Origin: UQRS01 sp050946935
GTDB taxonomy: Bacteria > Bacillota > Clostridia > Oscillospirales > Acutalibacteraceae
Direction of reading: 5' to 3'
DNA length: 41,614 nt
Assembly: GCA_050946935.1 (NCBI GenBank)
Contig: JBMNVR010000018.1
Span: forward strand, 1-41,614
A program made the position numbers and the translations under genes. How positions within the stretch are numbered: position 1 is the first letter of the stretch; each line of letters starts with the position of its first letter. The notes beneath the pieces are model-generated. The model had not been told where the DNA came from, made no database searches, and saw only the letters and a list, made by a program, of their open reading frames with translations. Of the stretch, positions 25,452-33,541 are shown piece after piece.

Positions 25452-26417
25452 TTATACAGAACCTTCTTCCCTGCCGGACGACTCACCCGCGCCGATGGCG
25501 CGGAACTTTTTATACCGGCCGGCCGAGAGGGCGGCGCCGTTTTGCTTGGATAGCTTTTCCAGTTCCTCCCGCACGGCGGCGTCGGTCGCGGCAAAAACTG
25601 CCTTCGGGTCGCGCTGCGCCCCCCCGAGCGGCTCGGGCACGATGCGCTCAATAATACCGAAGCCGTAAAGATCCTGTGCGGTAAGTTTCATGACCTCACA
25701 GGCCTCCCCCGCGCGCGAAGCGTCCTTCCACAAAATCGAGGCGAACCCCTCTGGCGAGAGGATGGAATAGACGGCGTTTTCCAGCATGATGACGCTATTG
25801 GCGACCCCGAGAGCCAGCGCGCCGCCGCTGCTGCCCTCGCCCGTGACGACGGCGATGACCGGAACCTTTAACAGACTCATTTCAGCCAGGTTGCGGGCGA
25901 TCGCCTCGCTCTGGCCGTGGGCCTCCGCCTCCAGCCCGGGATAGGCGCCGGGCGTGTCGATGAAGGTGATGACCGGCCGGCCGAACTTTTCGGCCTGCTT
26001 CATCAGGCGAAGAGCCTTGCGATACCCCTCCGGCCCCGGCATACCAAAATTACAGGCCATATTTTCCTCCAAATTTTTGCCCTTGCGATGGCCGATGACC
26101 GTCACCGGCTGGCCGTGATAAAAGGCGATTCCACCCAGCACACTGCCGTCCTCCCGGCAGAGATGATCGCCCTTCAGCTCAAAGAAATCCTCAAACAGGG
26201 CGTCGATGTAGGCGGTAATGTTCGGCCGCCCGGGATGCCGGGCAAGATACACCTTATCCTCCGCCGTGGGGTGACGCAGGGTGGAAAGCAGCTCGTCCCG
26301 GTCCCGGGCAAGCTGACCCGCGCGAAGCTGATTGGCCTCACTCTGGTCGGCGGGGTCGATGGAGGCCAGCTCGGTCTCCAGCTCCTTAATCTTTTTTTCC
26401 ACATCACGGAATTTCAT
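25452..26417 (-). CDS. accA: Acetyl-CoA carboxylase carboxyltransferase subunit alpha AccA
   Basis: This 321-residue crotonase-fold subunit forms, with AccD, the carboxyltransferase that moves CO2 from carboxybiotin to acetyl-CoA to give malonyl-CoA. Visible family parts are the N-terminal coiled-coil, ARHPGRPNITAYIDALF, FGMPGPEGYRKALRLMKQAEKF, FIDTPGAYPGLEAE and the GEGSSGGALALGV oxyanion region. The start overlaps the accD stop by four bases (ATGA, 26414-26417), so AccD and AccA should be made in equal amounts by coupling. The length is normal (about 315-320). The last 15 residues are charged and specific to this organism. Confidence 0.96.
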   Translation of the reverse strand: MKFRDVEKKIKELETELASIDPADQSEANQLRAGQLARDRDELLSTLRHPTAEDKVYLARHPGRPNITAYIDALFEDFFELKGDHLCREDGSVLGGIAFYHGQPVTVIGHRKGKNLEENMACNFGMPGPEGYRKALRLMKQAEKFGRPVITFIDTPGAYPGLEAEAHGQSEAIARNLAEMSLLKVPVIAVVTGEGSSGGALALGVANSVIMLENAVYSILSPEGFASILWKDASRAGEACEVMKLTAQDLYGFGIIERIVPEPLGGAQRDPKAVFAATDAAVREELEKLSKQNGAALSAGRYKKFRAIGAGESSGREEGSV

Positions 26418-27304
26418 CGGATGACCCCCTTTCGGGCGTGCAGCCGCAGCAAAAGAGAGAGGGTACCGCGCAGTTGCTTGCGCTCGACAATGCGGTCAAC
26501 AAAGCCGTGTTCCTCTAAATACTCCGACCGCTGGAACCCCTCCGGCAGCTTTTGGCCGATAGTCTGCTCGATTACACGGGGGCCGGCAAACCCGATCAGA
26601 GCGCCCGGCTCGGCCAGGGTGATGTCGCCAAGGCTGGCAAAACTGGCGCTGACGCCGCCGGTCGTCGGATGGGTAAAGCAGGAAATGTAGAGGCCTCCCC
26701 CTTCATGAAACCGCGCGACGGCGGCTGAGGTCTTGGCCATCTGCATCAGGGAGAAGATTCCCTCCTGCATACGGGCGCCGCCGCTGGCTGAAAAGATGAT
26801 AAGAGGCAACCGGGATTTTCCGGCATACTCGATCGCGCGGGTCAGCTTCTCCCCCACCGCGGCGCTCATGCTGCCCATCAAAAAGCGGCTGTCCATCACG
26901 GCAAACACCGCCTTGCGGCCGTCGATTTTTCCTGTGGCGGTCACGACCGCCTCCGACAGGCCGGTTTTCTGCTTGAGCAAGGTGAGTTTTTCGGCATAGC
27001 CGGGAAATTTCAGCGGATCGGCGCACCGGATCACCCGGTTGAGTTCATGAAAGCTGCCCGAATCCAACAGGGCGTTCAGCCGGTAATAGGCCGGAATCGG
27101 GTGATGATAGCCGCAATTCGGGCAAACATACAGATTGGCCGAAAGGGCGGATTTGGTGTGTTCGCCGCCGCAGGCCGGGCATTTCATAAAAACGCCGTCG
27201 GGCGCGGCCGGCTTTGCTTTATGGGGAACAGGCGCGGAAGCCTTATCCCGCAGAGATTTCAGGGCCGAAATCATATCGCGCTTACCTTTAAAAGGATTTT
27301 CCAT
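26414..27304 (-). CDS. accD: Acetyl-CoA carboxylase carboxyltransferase subunit beta AccD
   Basis: This 296-residue subunit pairs with AccA. It carries the N-terminal four-cysteine zinc ribbon (C42, C45, C61 and C64 in CPACGGEHT and VCPNCGYHHPI), which is typical of bacterial AccD and is implicated in RNA and substrate binding. The crotonase core follows, with FSASGGARMQEGIFSLMQMAKTSAA and CFTHPTTGGVSASFASLGD. It follows accC after 84 bp with a weak ribosome site (AAGG upstream of ATG 27304), and overlaps accA by four bases. A hairpin-poor gap before it shows nothing else. Confidence 0.96.
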   Translation of the reverse strand: MENPFKGKRDMISALKSLRDKASAPVPHKAKPAAPDGVFMKCPACGGEHTKSALSANLYVCPNCGYHHPIPAYYRLNALLDSGSFHELNRVIRCADPLKFPGYAEKLTLLKQKTGLSEAVVTATGKIDGRKAVFAVMDSRFLMGSMSAAVGEKLTRAIEYAGKSRLPLIIFSASGGARMQEGIFSLMQMAKTSAAVARFHEGGGLYISCFTHPTTGGVSASFASLGDITLAEPGALIGFAGPRVIEQTIGQKLPEGFQRSEYLEEHGFVDRIVERKQLRGTLSLLLRLHARKGVIR

Positions 27305-27388
27305 AGCTGCACCACGCCTTTTTGCGCAAAGGCTGCCTTTCTTCGAATTTGGGACCGAGGCTTTACGGCCGACCGTTTTTTGAGAGGA

Positions 27389-28759
27389 TTACGCCTCCTC
27401 CGGCTCCCATCGGAGGATTTTCTCCAGATTCTTCTCCATAAATCCGGTTGTATAATTTCCCTTGATAAAATCGGGATGATACAAAATCAGATGGTCGAGA
27501 TCGGCCGTGGTCTGGATCCCCTCGATAATCAGCTCGCCCAGCGCGCGGCGCATCTTTCGGATGGCCTCCAGCCTGGTCGGGGCGTGGACGATCACTTTGG
27601 CCACCATCGAATCATAGTAAGGGCTGGTAACGTAGCCGTTATAGAGGGCTGAGTCCACCCGCACTCCGTTCCCGCCCGGAAAATGCAGAAATTCGACCTT
27701 TCCGGGGCAGGGGCGGAAATTTTGCTTGGGATCCTCGGCATTGATGCGGCACTCGATGGCGTGGCCGCGCAGGACGACCTCCTCCTGCTTTTTCGAAAGC
27801 GGCAGCCCGGCCGCAATGGATATCTGCTCCTTAATCAGGTCCATGCCGGTCACCATTTCAGTCACCGGATGCTCGACCTGAATCCGGGTATTCATTTCGA
27901 TAAAATAGTAACTGCCGTCCTCTGCCAGGACGAATTCGATCGTGCCGGCGCTGGTATACCCGGCGGCTCTGGCCGCCCGAACCGCATCGCGGCCCATCCT
28001 CTCCCGCAGATCGGGCGTCAGCGCGCGAGAGGGCGATTCTTCCATCAATTTCTGATTTTTGCGCTGGATGGAGCAGTCCCGCTCCCCAAGATGGATGATA
28101 TTCCCCCGTCCGTCCCCGAGAATCTGAAACTCAATGTGCCGGGGATTGACAATCAGCTTTTCGATATACATCTCCCCATCGCCAAAGCAGGAGATCGCCT
28201 CCGCCCGGGCGGCGTCAAAAGCCGGGCCAACCTCTTCGGGGGTATAGGCGCGACGCATGCCGCGGCCGCCGCCGCCTGCCGCCGCCTTAATCAGGACGGG
28301 ACAGCCGATCTGCTCCGCAAGCCGAACGGCGTCGGCCGCCGTCTCCACCGAACCGGCCGAGCCGGGCACCACCGGTACGCCATGCTGAAGCATCAGACGG
28401 CGAGCGGCGGCTTTATTGCCCATGGCGTCGATCACGTCGGAGGACGGGCCGATAAACACGATGCCGCAGCGTTCACAAAGACGCGCGAATTCGCTGTTCT
28501 CCGACAAAAAACCGAAGCCGGGGTGGATCGCGTCGCACTCGGCGCTGATCGCCGCCGAAAGGATATTCTTCATATTCAGATAGCTGTCGGCCGCCCTGGG
28601 CGGGCCGATACAGACCGCCTGATCCGCGAGCTGAACGTGCAGCGCGTCCGCGTCGGCGGTCGAATAGACGGCGACCGGCTCAACCCCCATCTCATGACAA
28701 GCGCGGACGATACGCACGGCAATCTCGCCCCGGTTGGCGATCAGAATTCGTTTGAACAT
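27389..28759 (-). CDS. accC: Biotin carboxylase AccC
   Basis: This 456-residue ATP-grasp enzyme carboxylates the biotin on AccB using ATP and bicarbonate. The N-terminal ILIANRGEIAVRIVRA, HPGFGFLSEN, the ATP-binding K116 and glycine-rich loop AAGGGGRGMR (about 160-169), the ERDCSIQRKNQKL catalytic stretch and FIEMNTRIQVEHPVTEMVTG are all present. The C-terminal domain has AIECRINAEDP. The length fits stand-alone bacterial AccC (about 450). It lies ten bases after accB, indicating tight co-expression of the carrier and carboxylase. It is not a fused pyruvate or propionyl carboxylase. Confidence 0.97.
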   Translation of the reverse strand: MFKRILIANRGEIAVRIVRACHEMGVEPVAVYSTADADALHVQLADQAVCIGPPRAADSYLNMKNILSAAISAECDAIHPGFGFLSENSEFARLCERCGIVFIGPSSDVIDAMGNKAAARRLMLQHGVPVVPGSAGSVETAADAVRLAEQIGCPVLIKAAAGGGGRGMRRAYTPEEVGPAFDAARAEAISCFGDGEMYIEKLIVNPRHIEFQILGDGRGNIIHLGERDCSIQRKNQKLMEESPSRALTPDLRERMGRDAVRAARAAGYTSAGTIEFVLAEDGSYYFIEMNTRIQVEHPVTEMVTGMDLIKEQISIAAGLPLSKKQEEVVLRGHAIECRINAEDPKQNFRPCPGKVEFLHFPGGNGVRVDSALYNGYVTSPYYDSMVAKVIVHAPTRLEAIRKMRRALGELIIEGIQTTADLDHLILYHPDFIKGNYTTGFMEKNLEKILRWEPEEA

Positions 28760-28769
28760 CGCGCCGCCC

Positions 28770-29192
28770 TCACTGTGCCCGGATGGAGAACAGCGGCTGG
28801 TCGAATTCCACCAGCGCGCCGTCCTCCGCCAGAACCGCTTCGATCACACAGTCGAAAGGCGCCGGAATCTCATTGATCATTTTCATCGCCTCAACCAAGC
28901 AGACTGTCTCCCCCTTTTTGACCGTCTGTCCCACAGCTACATAAGGCGCCGCGTCAGGGGCAGAGGCTTTATAAAAGGTACCGACCAGCGGAGATTTGAT
29001 ACTCTCCCCCGCCGTCCCCGCGGAAGCGGCGGACGACGGAACCGCCGGCGCGGCAGGCGCCGGCTCAGCAGGTGCGCAAACGGCTCCGCCTTTGCCGAGC
29101 GAAAGGGAAAACGCCTCCGTCTCGAGCGAAAACTGGGACAAAGTAGATTCCTCAAACCGGCGCATCAACTCATAAACAGTATCGAGATTCAT
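28770..29192 (-). CDS. accB: Biotin carboxyl carrier protein AccB
   Basis: This 140-residue protein carries the biotin that moves CO2 between AccC and AccA/AccD. The biotinyl lysine K104 is in the canonical VEAMKMINE, in a C-terminal biotinyl domain (about 64-140) with the thumb-like region around SAPDAAPYVAVG. An N-terminal helix (1-20) and a Pro/Ala-rich linker (about 40-62) precede it, as in other BCCPs. ATG 29192 is preceded by GGAGGT. The stretch between acpP and accB contains a terminator (29290-29318), so accB is transcribed either by readthrough or from an unseen promoter. Confidence 0.96.
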   Translation of the reverse strand: MNLDTVYELMRRFEESTLSQFSLETEAFSLSLGKGGAVCAPAEPAPAAPAVPSSAASAGTAGESIKSPLVGTFYKASAPDAAPYVAVGQTVKKGETVCLVEAMKMINEIPAPFDCVIEAVLAEDGALVEFDQPLFSIRAQ

Positions 29193-29289
29193 ATGTTATA
29201 CCTCCGCATTCCTTGTTGTATTTGAAAACGGTGCGGCAGTTCCACCGGACGTACAAGCCCGGACTCCGCGCCGGCAAAGTAAAGAAAAA

Positions 29290-29318
29290 GCCGACCGATT
29301 CTCTACGTATCGGCCGGC
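29290..29318 (-). terminator. Intrinsic terminator or attenuator between acpP and accB
   Basis: The stem pairs 29290-29299 with 29309-29318 (nine of ten positions), followed on the minus strand by CTTTTTCTTTACTTT. It lies 14 bp after the acpP stop. It would let acpP be made in large excess over the downstream acc and fab genes. Confidence 0.75.
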
Positions 29319-29332
29319 GGGGCAGACTTTTC

Positions 29333-29554
29333 TCAAGCCTTTTCAAGATAATGCACAATGTCGCCGACCGTCTTAAACTCGGCCAACGCCTCATCCGGGA
29401 TGGCGGTGCCAAAGGCTTCCTCGATCGCCATGCTCAGCTCGACCGCGTCGAGCGAGTCGGCGCCCAGATCGTCGGACAGATTGGCTTCCATCGTGACGTC
29501 GTCCATGTCGCAGCCCAGCGACTCGACGATAATATCGCGTACTTTTTCAAACAT
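29333..29554 (-). CDS. acpP: Acyl carrier protein AcpP
   Basis: This 73-residue acidic four-helix carrier holds growing acyl chains on a phosphopantetheine arm. The attachment serine is S34 in LGADSLDAVELSMAIEE, the hallmark ACP motif. ATG 29554 has GAGGAGGG nine bases upstream, a strong ribosome site fitting a very abundant protein. It is the first gene of the fatty acid operon, directly behind the promoter at 29656-29683 and followed by a terminator-like hairpin. ACP synthase (AcpS) is not in the window. Confidence 0.97.
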   Translation of the reverse strand: MFEKVRDIIVESLGCDMDDVTMEANLSDDLGADSLDAVELSMAIEEAFGTAIPDEALAEFKTVGDIVHYLEKA

Positions 29555-29655
29555 CCGGAATATCCCTCCTCGTTTTTTCAGGACTTTGCACGCCGCGGCT
29601 ATACCCGGACGGCAAAAAATAATTAAAAAAATTTAACTTTTTTCAATTTACTGTT

Positions 29656-29683
29656 ATTCTACCAGATTATTCCCAAAAGTCAA
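29656..29683 (-). promoter_or_regulatory. Promoter of the acpP-acc-fab operon with overlapping inverted repeat
   Basis: On the minus strand TTGACT (29678-29683) and TAGAAT (29656-29661) are 16 bp apart, about 100 bp before acpP. An inverted repeat ATTCCC (29669-29674) / GGGAAT (29685-29690) straddles the -35 box and is a candidate operator. The leader between 29555 and 29655 is very A/T-rich. Within 29691-29870 I see no gene. Confidence 0.7.
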
Positions 29684-29870
29684 GGGGAATCCGCAAAACT
29701 TTGTTATTTTTTTATCGACAAATTCCGGCGCAAAAAAGCTGCGCCGAATGCTGAAAAAAAGCCAATTCGATTCTGCACAATATTCCGGCCGATTCCCTTC
29801 CAGAAACGGTCAAGCGCAGGAGGTTGCGACCCATCCTGCCGCATGAAATTCCACCCGTACAGATACAAAG

Positions 29871-29904
29871 AGGGACGACAGGCAAGAAAAAACCTGTCGT
29901 CCCT
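29871..29904 (-). terminator. Hairpin after the UPF0210 gene
   Basis: A perfect 12-bp stem (29871-29882 with 29893-29904) has a 10-nt A-rich loop and lies 13 bp after the stop codon. The T-run beyond it is weak (CTTTGTATCTG), so efficiency is uncertain. Confidence 0.65.
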
Positions 29905-29917
29905 GTCGCCCGATGAA

Positions 29918-31279
29918 TCAGTTTTTCAGACTTTGAATCGGGGCGGGAATACGGCCGCCGCGCCGGATAAACTTCGCCGGAGAAGCGGTGTTGACCCGCA
30001 TGACCGGGCCACCGCCGAGCAGGCCGCCGAACGAGAGTTCCTCTCCCACCTGCTTCCCAATGGCCGGGATCAGGCGGACGGCGGTGGTCTTGCTGTTGAC
30101 CATGCCGATGGCCGCCTCATCCGCGATGACGGCCGAGATTACCTCCGCCGGGGTGTCGCCCGGGATGTTGATCATGTCCAGCCCGACTGAGCAGACGGCC
30201 GTCATGGCCTCCAGCTTCTCGATCGTCAAGACGCCGCTGCGGGCGGCGTCGATCATTCCGGCATCCTCGGTCACCGGGATAAAGGCGCCCGACAACCCCC
30301 CCACATGGGAGGAGGCCATGACGCCCCCTTTTTTCACCGCGTCGTTGAGGAGGGCGAGCGCCGCCGTCGTGCCGCAGGCGCCGCAGGTTTCCAGACCCAT
30401 CTCCTCTAAAATATGCGCGACCGAGTCTCCGACCGCCGGGGTCGGTGCGAGCGAGAGATCCACGATTCCAAACGGAACGCAAAGGCGTTTGGACGCCTCT
30501 CTCGCCACAAGCTGACCCATCCGTGTAATTTTGAAGGCGGTACGCTTGATCAGGTCGGCCACGCCGGTGATGTCCATGGTATCCGGCGCCTTGGCCAATG
30601 CGGCGCGCACCACCCCGGGGCCGGAGACCCCGACGTTGATAACGCAGTCCGGTTCGCCCGGGCCGTGAAAAGCGCCGGCCATGAAAGGATTATCCTCCGG
30701 CGCGTTGCAGAAAACGACCAGCTTGGCCGCGCCGATGCAGTCCCGGTCGGCCGTCAGCTCGGCCGTTTTGCGGACAGCGCGGCCCATCATGGCCACCGCG
30801 TCCATATTGATACCCGCCTTGGTCGAGCCGATGTTGACCGAAGAACAAACATGATCGGTAGAGGCCAGCGCCTCTGGAATACTTTCGATCAGCGCGTAAT
30901 CTCCGGCGGCAAACCCCTTCTGCACCAGGGCGGTATAGCCGCCGATGAAATTGACCCCGACGGTGTTGGCCGCTTTCTCCAGCGCCAGGGCGAACTTGAC
31001 AGGATTGTGCGACGGGCAGGCGGCGGCCAGCATGGCAATCGGCGTCACCGCGATGCGTTTGTTGATGATCGGGATGCCGTATTCCTTCTCGATCGCGTTG
31101 CACACCGGCACAAGTTCACTGGCCATCCGAACGATTTTATCATATAGTTTGGCGCAGGCCTTATCTATATCGGCGTCGATACAGTCGATCAGAGAAATGC
31201 CCATCGTCACGGTCCGGATATCGAGATGCTCATCCTGAATCATGCGAATGGTTTCGAGTATATCGTGTGTGTTGTACAT
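29918..31279 (-). CDS. UPF0210 (DUF711, PFL-like) family protein
   Basis: This 453-residue cytosolic protein matches the UPF0210/DUF711 family throughout: it begins MYNTHDILETIRMIQDEHLD, continues TVTMGISLIDCID, has INKRIAVTPIAMLAAAC and FIGGYTALVQKG, and the glycine-rich ISVGVSGPGVVRAAL-like and FGIVDLSLAPTPAVGDSVAHILEEMG segments. The fold is related to the glycyl-radical enzyme barrel, but no glycyl-radical site is known for the family and its reaction is not established. ATG 31279 has GGAGGAA eight bases upstream; the frame continues to an in-frame TTG two codons earlier. It forms an operon with the small ACT-domain gene 20 bp upstream. That pairing is conserved in Firmicutes and suggests an amino-acid- or metabolite-controlled function. 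Confidence 0.92.
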   Translation of the reverse strand: MYNTHDILETIRMIQDEHLDIRTVTMGISLIDCIDADIDKACAKLYDKIVRMASELVPVCNAIEKEYGIPIINKRIAVTPIAMLAAACPSHNPVKFALALEKAANTVGVNFIGGYTALVQKGFAAGDYALIESIPEALASTDHVCSSVNIGSTKAGINMDAVAMMGRAVRKTAELTADRDCIGAAKLVVFCNAPEDNPFMAGAFHGPGEPDCVINVGVSGPGVVRAALAKAPDTMDITGVADLIKRTAFKITRMGQLVAREASKRLCVPFGIVDLSLAPTPAVGDSVAHILEEMGLETCGACGTTAALALLNDAVKKGGVMASSHVGGLSGAFIPVTEDAGMIDAARSGVLTIEKLEAMTAVCSVGLDMINIPGDTPAEVISAVIADEAAIGMVNSKTTAVRLIPAIGKQVGEELSFGGLLGGGPVMRVNTASPAKFIRRGGRIPAPIQSLKN

Positions 31280-31299
31280 GTGCAAAATTCCTCCTGCCG

Positions 31300-31569
31300 T
31301 CAGACTGTGTGCATGGAGTTGAAGATATCCTCATGCATAACGTGGATCGAGAGGTTCTGCGTCCGGCCAAGGGCGGCCATTTCATCCGCGAACTCGGCAA
31401 AACCGGTCGTAAGGGATGAAATATCGCAGAGCATAATCATGCAGAACATATCCTGCAGAATGGTTTGGGATACTTCACTGATATTTACATTTTTTTCGGC
31501 GCACACAGCCGAGACCTTTGCCAAAATCCCGACGGTGTCCTTTCCAATGACGGTCAGAACGGCACGCAT
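31300..31569 (-). CDS. UPF0237 ACT-domain protein
   Basis: This 89-residue protein is a single ACT domain of the GcvR/UPF0237 type. It begins MRAVLTVIGKDTVGILAKVS, the usual ligand-binding beta-alpha start (DTVGI), and continues CAEKNVNISEVSQTIL. ACT domains bind small ligands, often amino acids, and regulate partners. ATG 31569 has GGAGGG upstream. It lies 20 bp before the UPF0210 gene, its usual partner, and probably regulates it. Its promoter is predicted at 31640-31668. Confidence 0.92.
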   Translation of the reverse strand: MRAVLTVIGKDTVGILAKVSAVCAEKNVNISEVSQTILQDMFCMIMLCDISSLTTGFAEFADEMAALGRTQNLSIHVMHEDIFNSMHTV

Positions 31570-31639
31570 ATGATATTCCCTCCATTTTATTCCTCTCCGG
31601 ATTCTGTGGTTTGGAGAGAAATCTTTTTGTTATTTTTCT

Positions 31640-31668
31640 ATCATACCACAGGAGAAGCAAAAATGGAA
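31640..31668 (-). promoter_or_regulatory. Predicted promoter of the UPF0237-UPF0210 operon
   Basis: On the minus strand TTCCAT (31663-31668) and TATGAT (31640-31645) are 17 bp apart. The -35 box is weak. Nothing else recognisable lies between here and the ABC transporter promoter at 31870. Confidence 0.45.
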
Positions 31669-31869
31669 TGCTGTTTTTCATGTTTGAGATCAATTTTCTA
31701 TGCAGCGCCGCACAAGCACGCAGATTTTTTCATAATATATCGGCCGCGCACGTCGAGAAATCTGACATTGAAACCCCAATTTTATTGCAGAGTAAAAAAT
31801 TATAGCATGCATTTGCGGCGCACACAACCTCTTCTTACCGATCCTCAAAAAACGAACGGCGCAAAAGCG

Positions 31870-31898
31870 TTGACAAAAGTGTGCTGCCATGGTAATAT
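31870..31898 (+). promoter_or_regulatory. Consensus promoter of the amino acid ABC transporter operon
   Basis: TTGACA (31870-31875) and TAATAT (31893-31898) are exactly 17 bp apart. It gives an approximately 80-nt leader before the binding-protein gene. Confidence 0.85.
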
Positions 31899-31985
31899 GT
31901 TACTGCTTTAACAGAGCAGAGCGCGGCTCAGGCCATTGAATCTGTTTTCGGCCGTGCCCGTCAATTTTGGGAGGATTGATTGTAT

Positions 31986-32765
31986 ATGATGAAAAAACTG
32001 TTTGCACTGGCTCTGTCGCTGGTCCTTTGCACCGTCCTTTTCGCCGGCTGCGGCGACAAAGAAGAGAAAACTTTCACGGTCGGCTTTGACGCCAGCTTCC
32101 CGCCATACGGCTATGTCGACGACAGCGGAGAATATGTCGGGTTCGACCTCGACCTCGCGGCGGAGGTATGCAGCCGCAACGGCTGGACCCTCGTCAAGCA
32201 GGCGATTGACTGGGATTCCAGGGATATGGAACTTTCCTCGGGCACGATCGACTGCATCTGGAACGGCTTTACCATCAACGGGCGCGAGGATAACTATACC
32301 TGGAGCGAGCCCTACGTCGATAACAGCCAGGTTTTTGTCGTCGCTGCGGATGCGGGTATTGCCACCGCGGCCGACCTTGCGGGAAAAGCAATCGGCGTGC
32401 AGGCTGCCTCTTCGGCGCTGGACGCTATCAACGATGAGGACAACGCGGAGCTGAAGGCATCTTTCGGCGCAGTTCAGGAGTTCCCTGAATACAACACCGC
32501 GTTTATGAATCTGGAGGCCGGCGCGGTTCAGGCGATCGCCATGGACATCGGCGTCGCCAAGTATCAGATCGAGACCCGCGGAAACAGCTATATCATGCTG
32601 GAGGAGCCGCTCTCCACCGAACAGTACGGCATCGGTTTCAAGCTTGGCAACACCGAGCTGCGTGACAAGGTGCAGGCCACACTCGACGCGATGGCCGCCG
32701 ATGGAAAATTCCAGGAAATCGCCGAGAAATGGGAGCTGACCGACAGCGTCTGCCTCGGCAAATAA
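31986..32765 (+). CDS. Polar amino acid ABC transporter substrate-binding lipoprotein
   Basis: This 259-residue extracytoplasmic lipoprotein captures a polar amino acid for the importer. Its signal peptide ends in the lipobox LFAGC, with the lipidated cysteine at 22. The mature domain is of bacterial SBP family 3: FTVGFDASFPPYGYVDDSGEYVGFDLDLA, IDWDSRDMELSSGTIDCIWNGFT and ETRGNSYIMLEEPLSTEQYG are typical. ATG 31986 has GGGAGGA at about ten bases; a second ATG follows directly and an upstream TTG is less likely. It is the first gene of an operon with the permease and ATPase downstream. The exact amino acid is not determined; cystine or a neutral/polar amino acid is possible. Confidence 0.94.
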   Translation: MMKKLFALALSLVLCTVLFAGCGDKEEKTFTVGFDASFPPYGYVDDSGEYVGFDLDLAAEVCSRNGWTLVKQAIDWDSRDMELSSGTIDCIWNGFTINGREDNYTWSEPYVDNSQVFVVAADAGIATAADLAGKAIGVQAASSALDAINDEDNAELKASFGAVQEFPEYNTAFMNLEAGAVQAIAMDIGVAKYQIETRGNSYIMLEEPLSTEQYGIGFKLGNTELRDKVQATLDAMAADGKFQEIAEKWELTDSVCLGK

Positions 32766-32782
32766 GACACACCTATTTTTGC

Positions 32783-32838
32783 AGGGCGGGGCTGCGCCCC
32801 GCCCTTTCGCCTGTTTTCGGGCGGTCGCCCGAAAACAG
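32783..32838 (+). terminator. Two tandem hairpins between binding-protein and permease genes
   Basis: The first stem pairs 32783-32792 with 32796-32805 (10 bp, GC-rich). The second pairs 32811-32823 with 32826-32838 (13 bp, perfect). Only short T-stretches follow. They probably stabilise or partly terminate the transcript, so that the binding protein exceeds the membrane components. Confidence 0.65.
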
Positions 32839-32875
32839 TATGTGATTCACGATACAAAAGGGGATGAGTGAAAAG

Positions 32876-33526
32876 ATGGATATCCTGCAAATGCTGGGCC
32901 AGCTTGGCTCGGGCATGCTGGTCAGTATTGAAATTTTTGTACTGACCCTGCTGTTTTCCCTGCCGCTGGGGCTGCTGATCTCCTTTGGACGGATGTCGCG
33001 GTTCCGGTGGATAGCCGCGGTCACGAAAGTGTACATCTCCATCATGCGGGGCACGCCGCTGATGCTGCAACTGATGGTGGTGTATTTCGGCCCGTATTAT
33101 CTTCTGAAAGTGCCGATCGGCAACACCTACCGGTTCATCGCGGTCATCGTCGGTTTCGTTTTGAACTACGCCGCCTATTTTGCCGAGATTTACCGCTCGG
33201 GCATCGAATCGATCTCCCCCGGGCAAAGGGAGGCGGCTCAGCTTCTCGGCTTTACCAGAGGACAAACCTTTTTCAAGATTATCCTGCCGCAGGTTGTCAA
33301 ACGGATTCTGCCGCCGGTCACCAACGAGATTATCACGCTGGTCAAGGACACCTCGCTGGCCTTTGTCATCGGCTCGGTCGAGATGTTCACGGTCGCCAAG
33401 CAAATCGCCGCGAGAGAGTCCAACCTGTACGCTTTTGTCGCGGCCGGACTGTTCTACTACATATTCAATCTGCTGGTCGCGTTCGTGATGGAGCGGATCG
33501 AGAAAAAGCTCAGCTATTATAAGTAA
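32876..33526 (+). CDS. Polar amino acid ABC transporter permease
   Basis: This membrane subunit (216 residues from ATG 32876) forms the transport channel. It has five or so helices and the cytoplasmic EAA loop EAAQLLGFTRGQTFFKIILPQ, which docks onto the ATPase. The early part has MRGTPLMLQLMVVYFGPYY, typical of the HisM/GltK family. The start is uncertain: ATG 32864 directly abuts the AAAAGGGG ribosome site, so ATG 32876, 12 bases from it, is preferred. It is followed after 15 bp by the ATPase gene. It probably works as a homodimer, since only one permease gene is present. Confidence 0.93.
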   Translation: MDILQMLGQLGSGMLVSIEIFVLTLLFSLPLGLLISFGRMSRFRWIAAVTKVYISIMRGTPLMLQLMVVYFGPYYLLKVPIGNTYRFIAVIVGFVLNYAAYFAEIYRSGIESISPGQREAAQLLGFTRGQTFFKIILPQVVKRILPPVTNEIITLVKDTSLAFVIGSVEMFTVAKQIAARESNLYAFVAAGLFYYIFNLLVAFVMERIEKKLSYYK

Positions 33527-33541
33527 GGGAGGGCGGCTGAC

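Noticed and set aside
27683..28876. Open plus-strand frame of 397 codons
   Set aside because: Antisense to accC and accB, which are unmistakable on the other strand.
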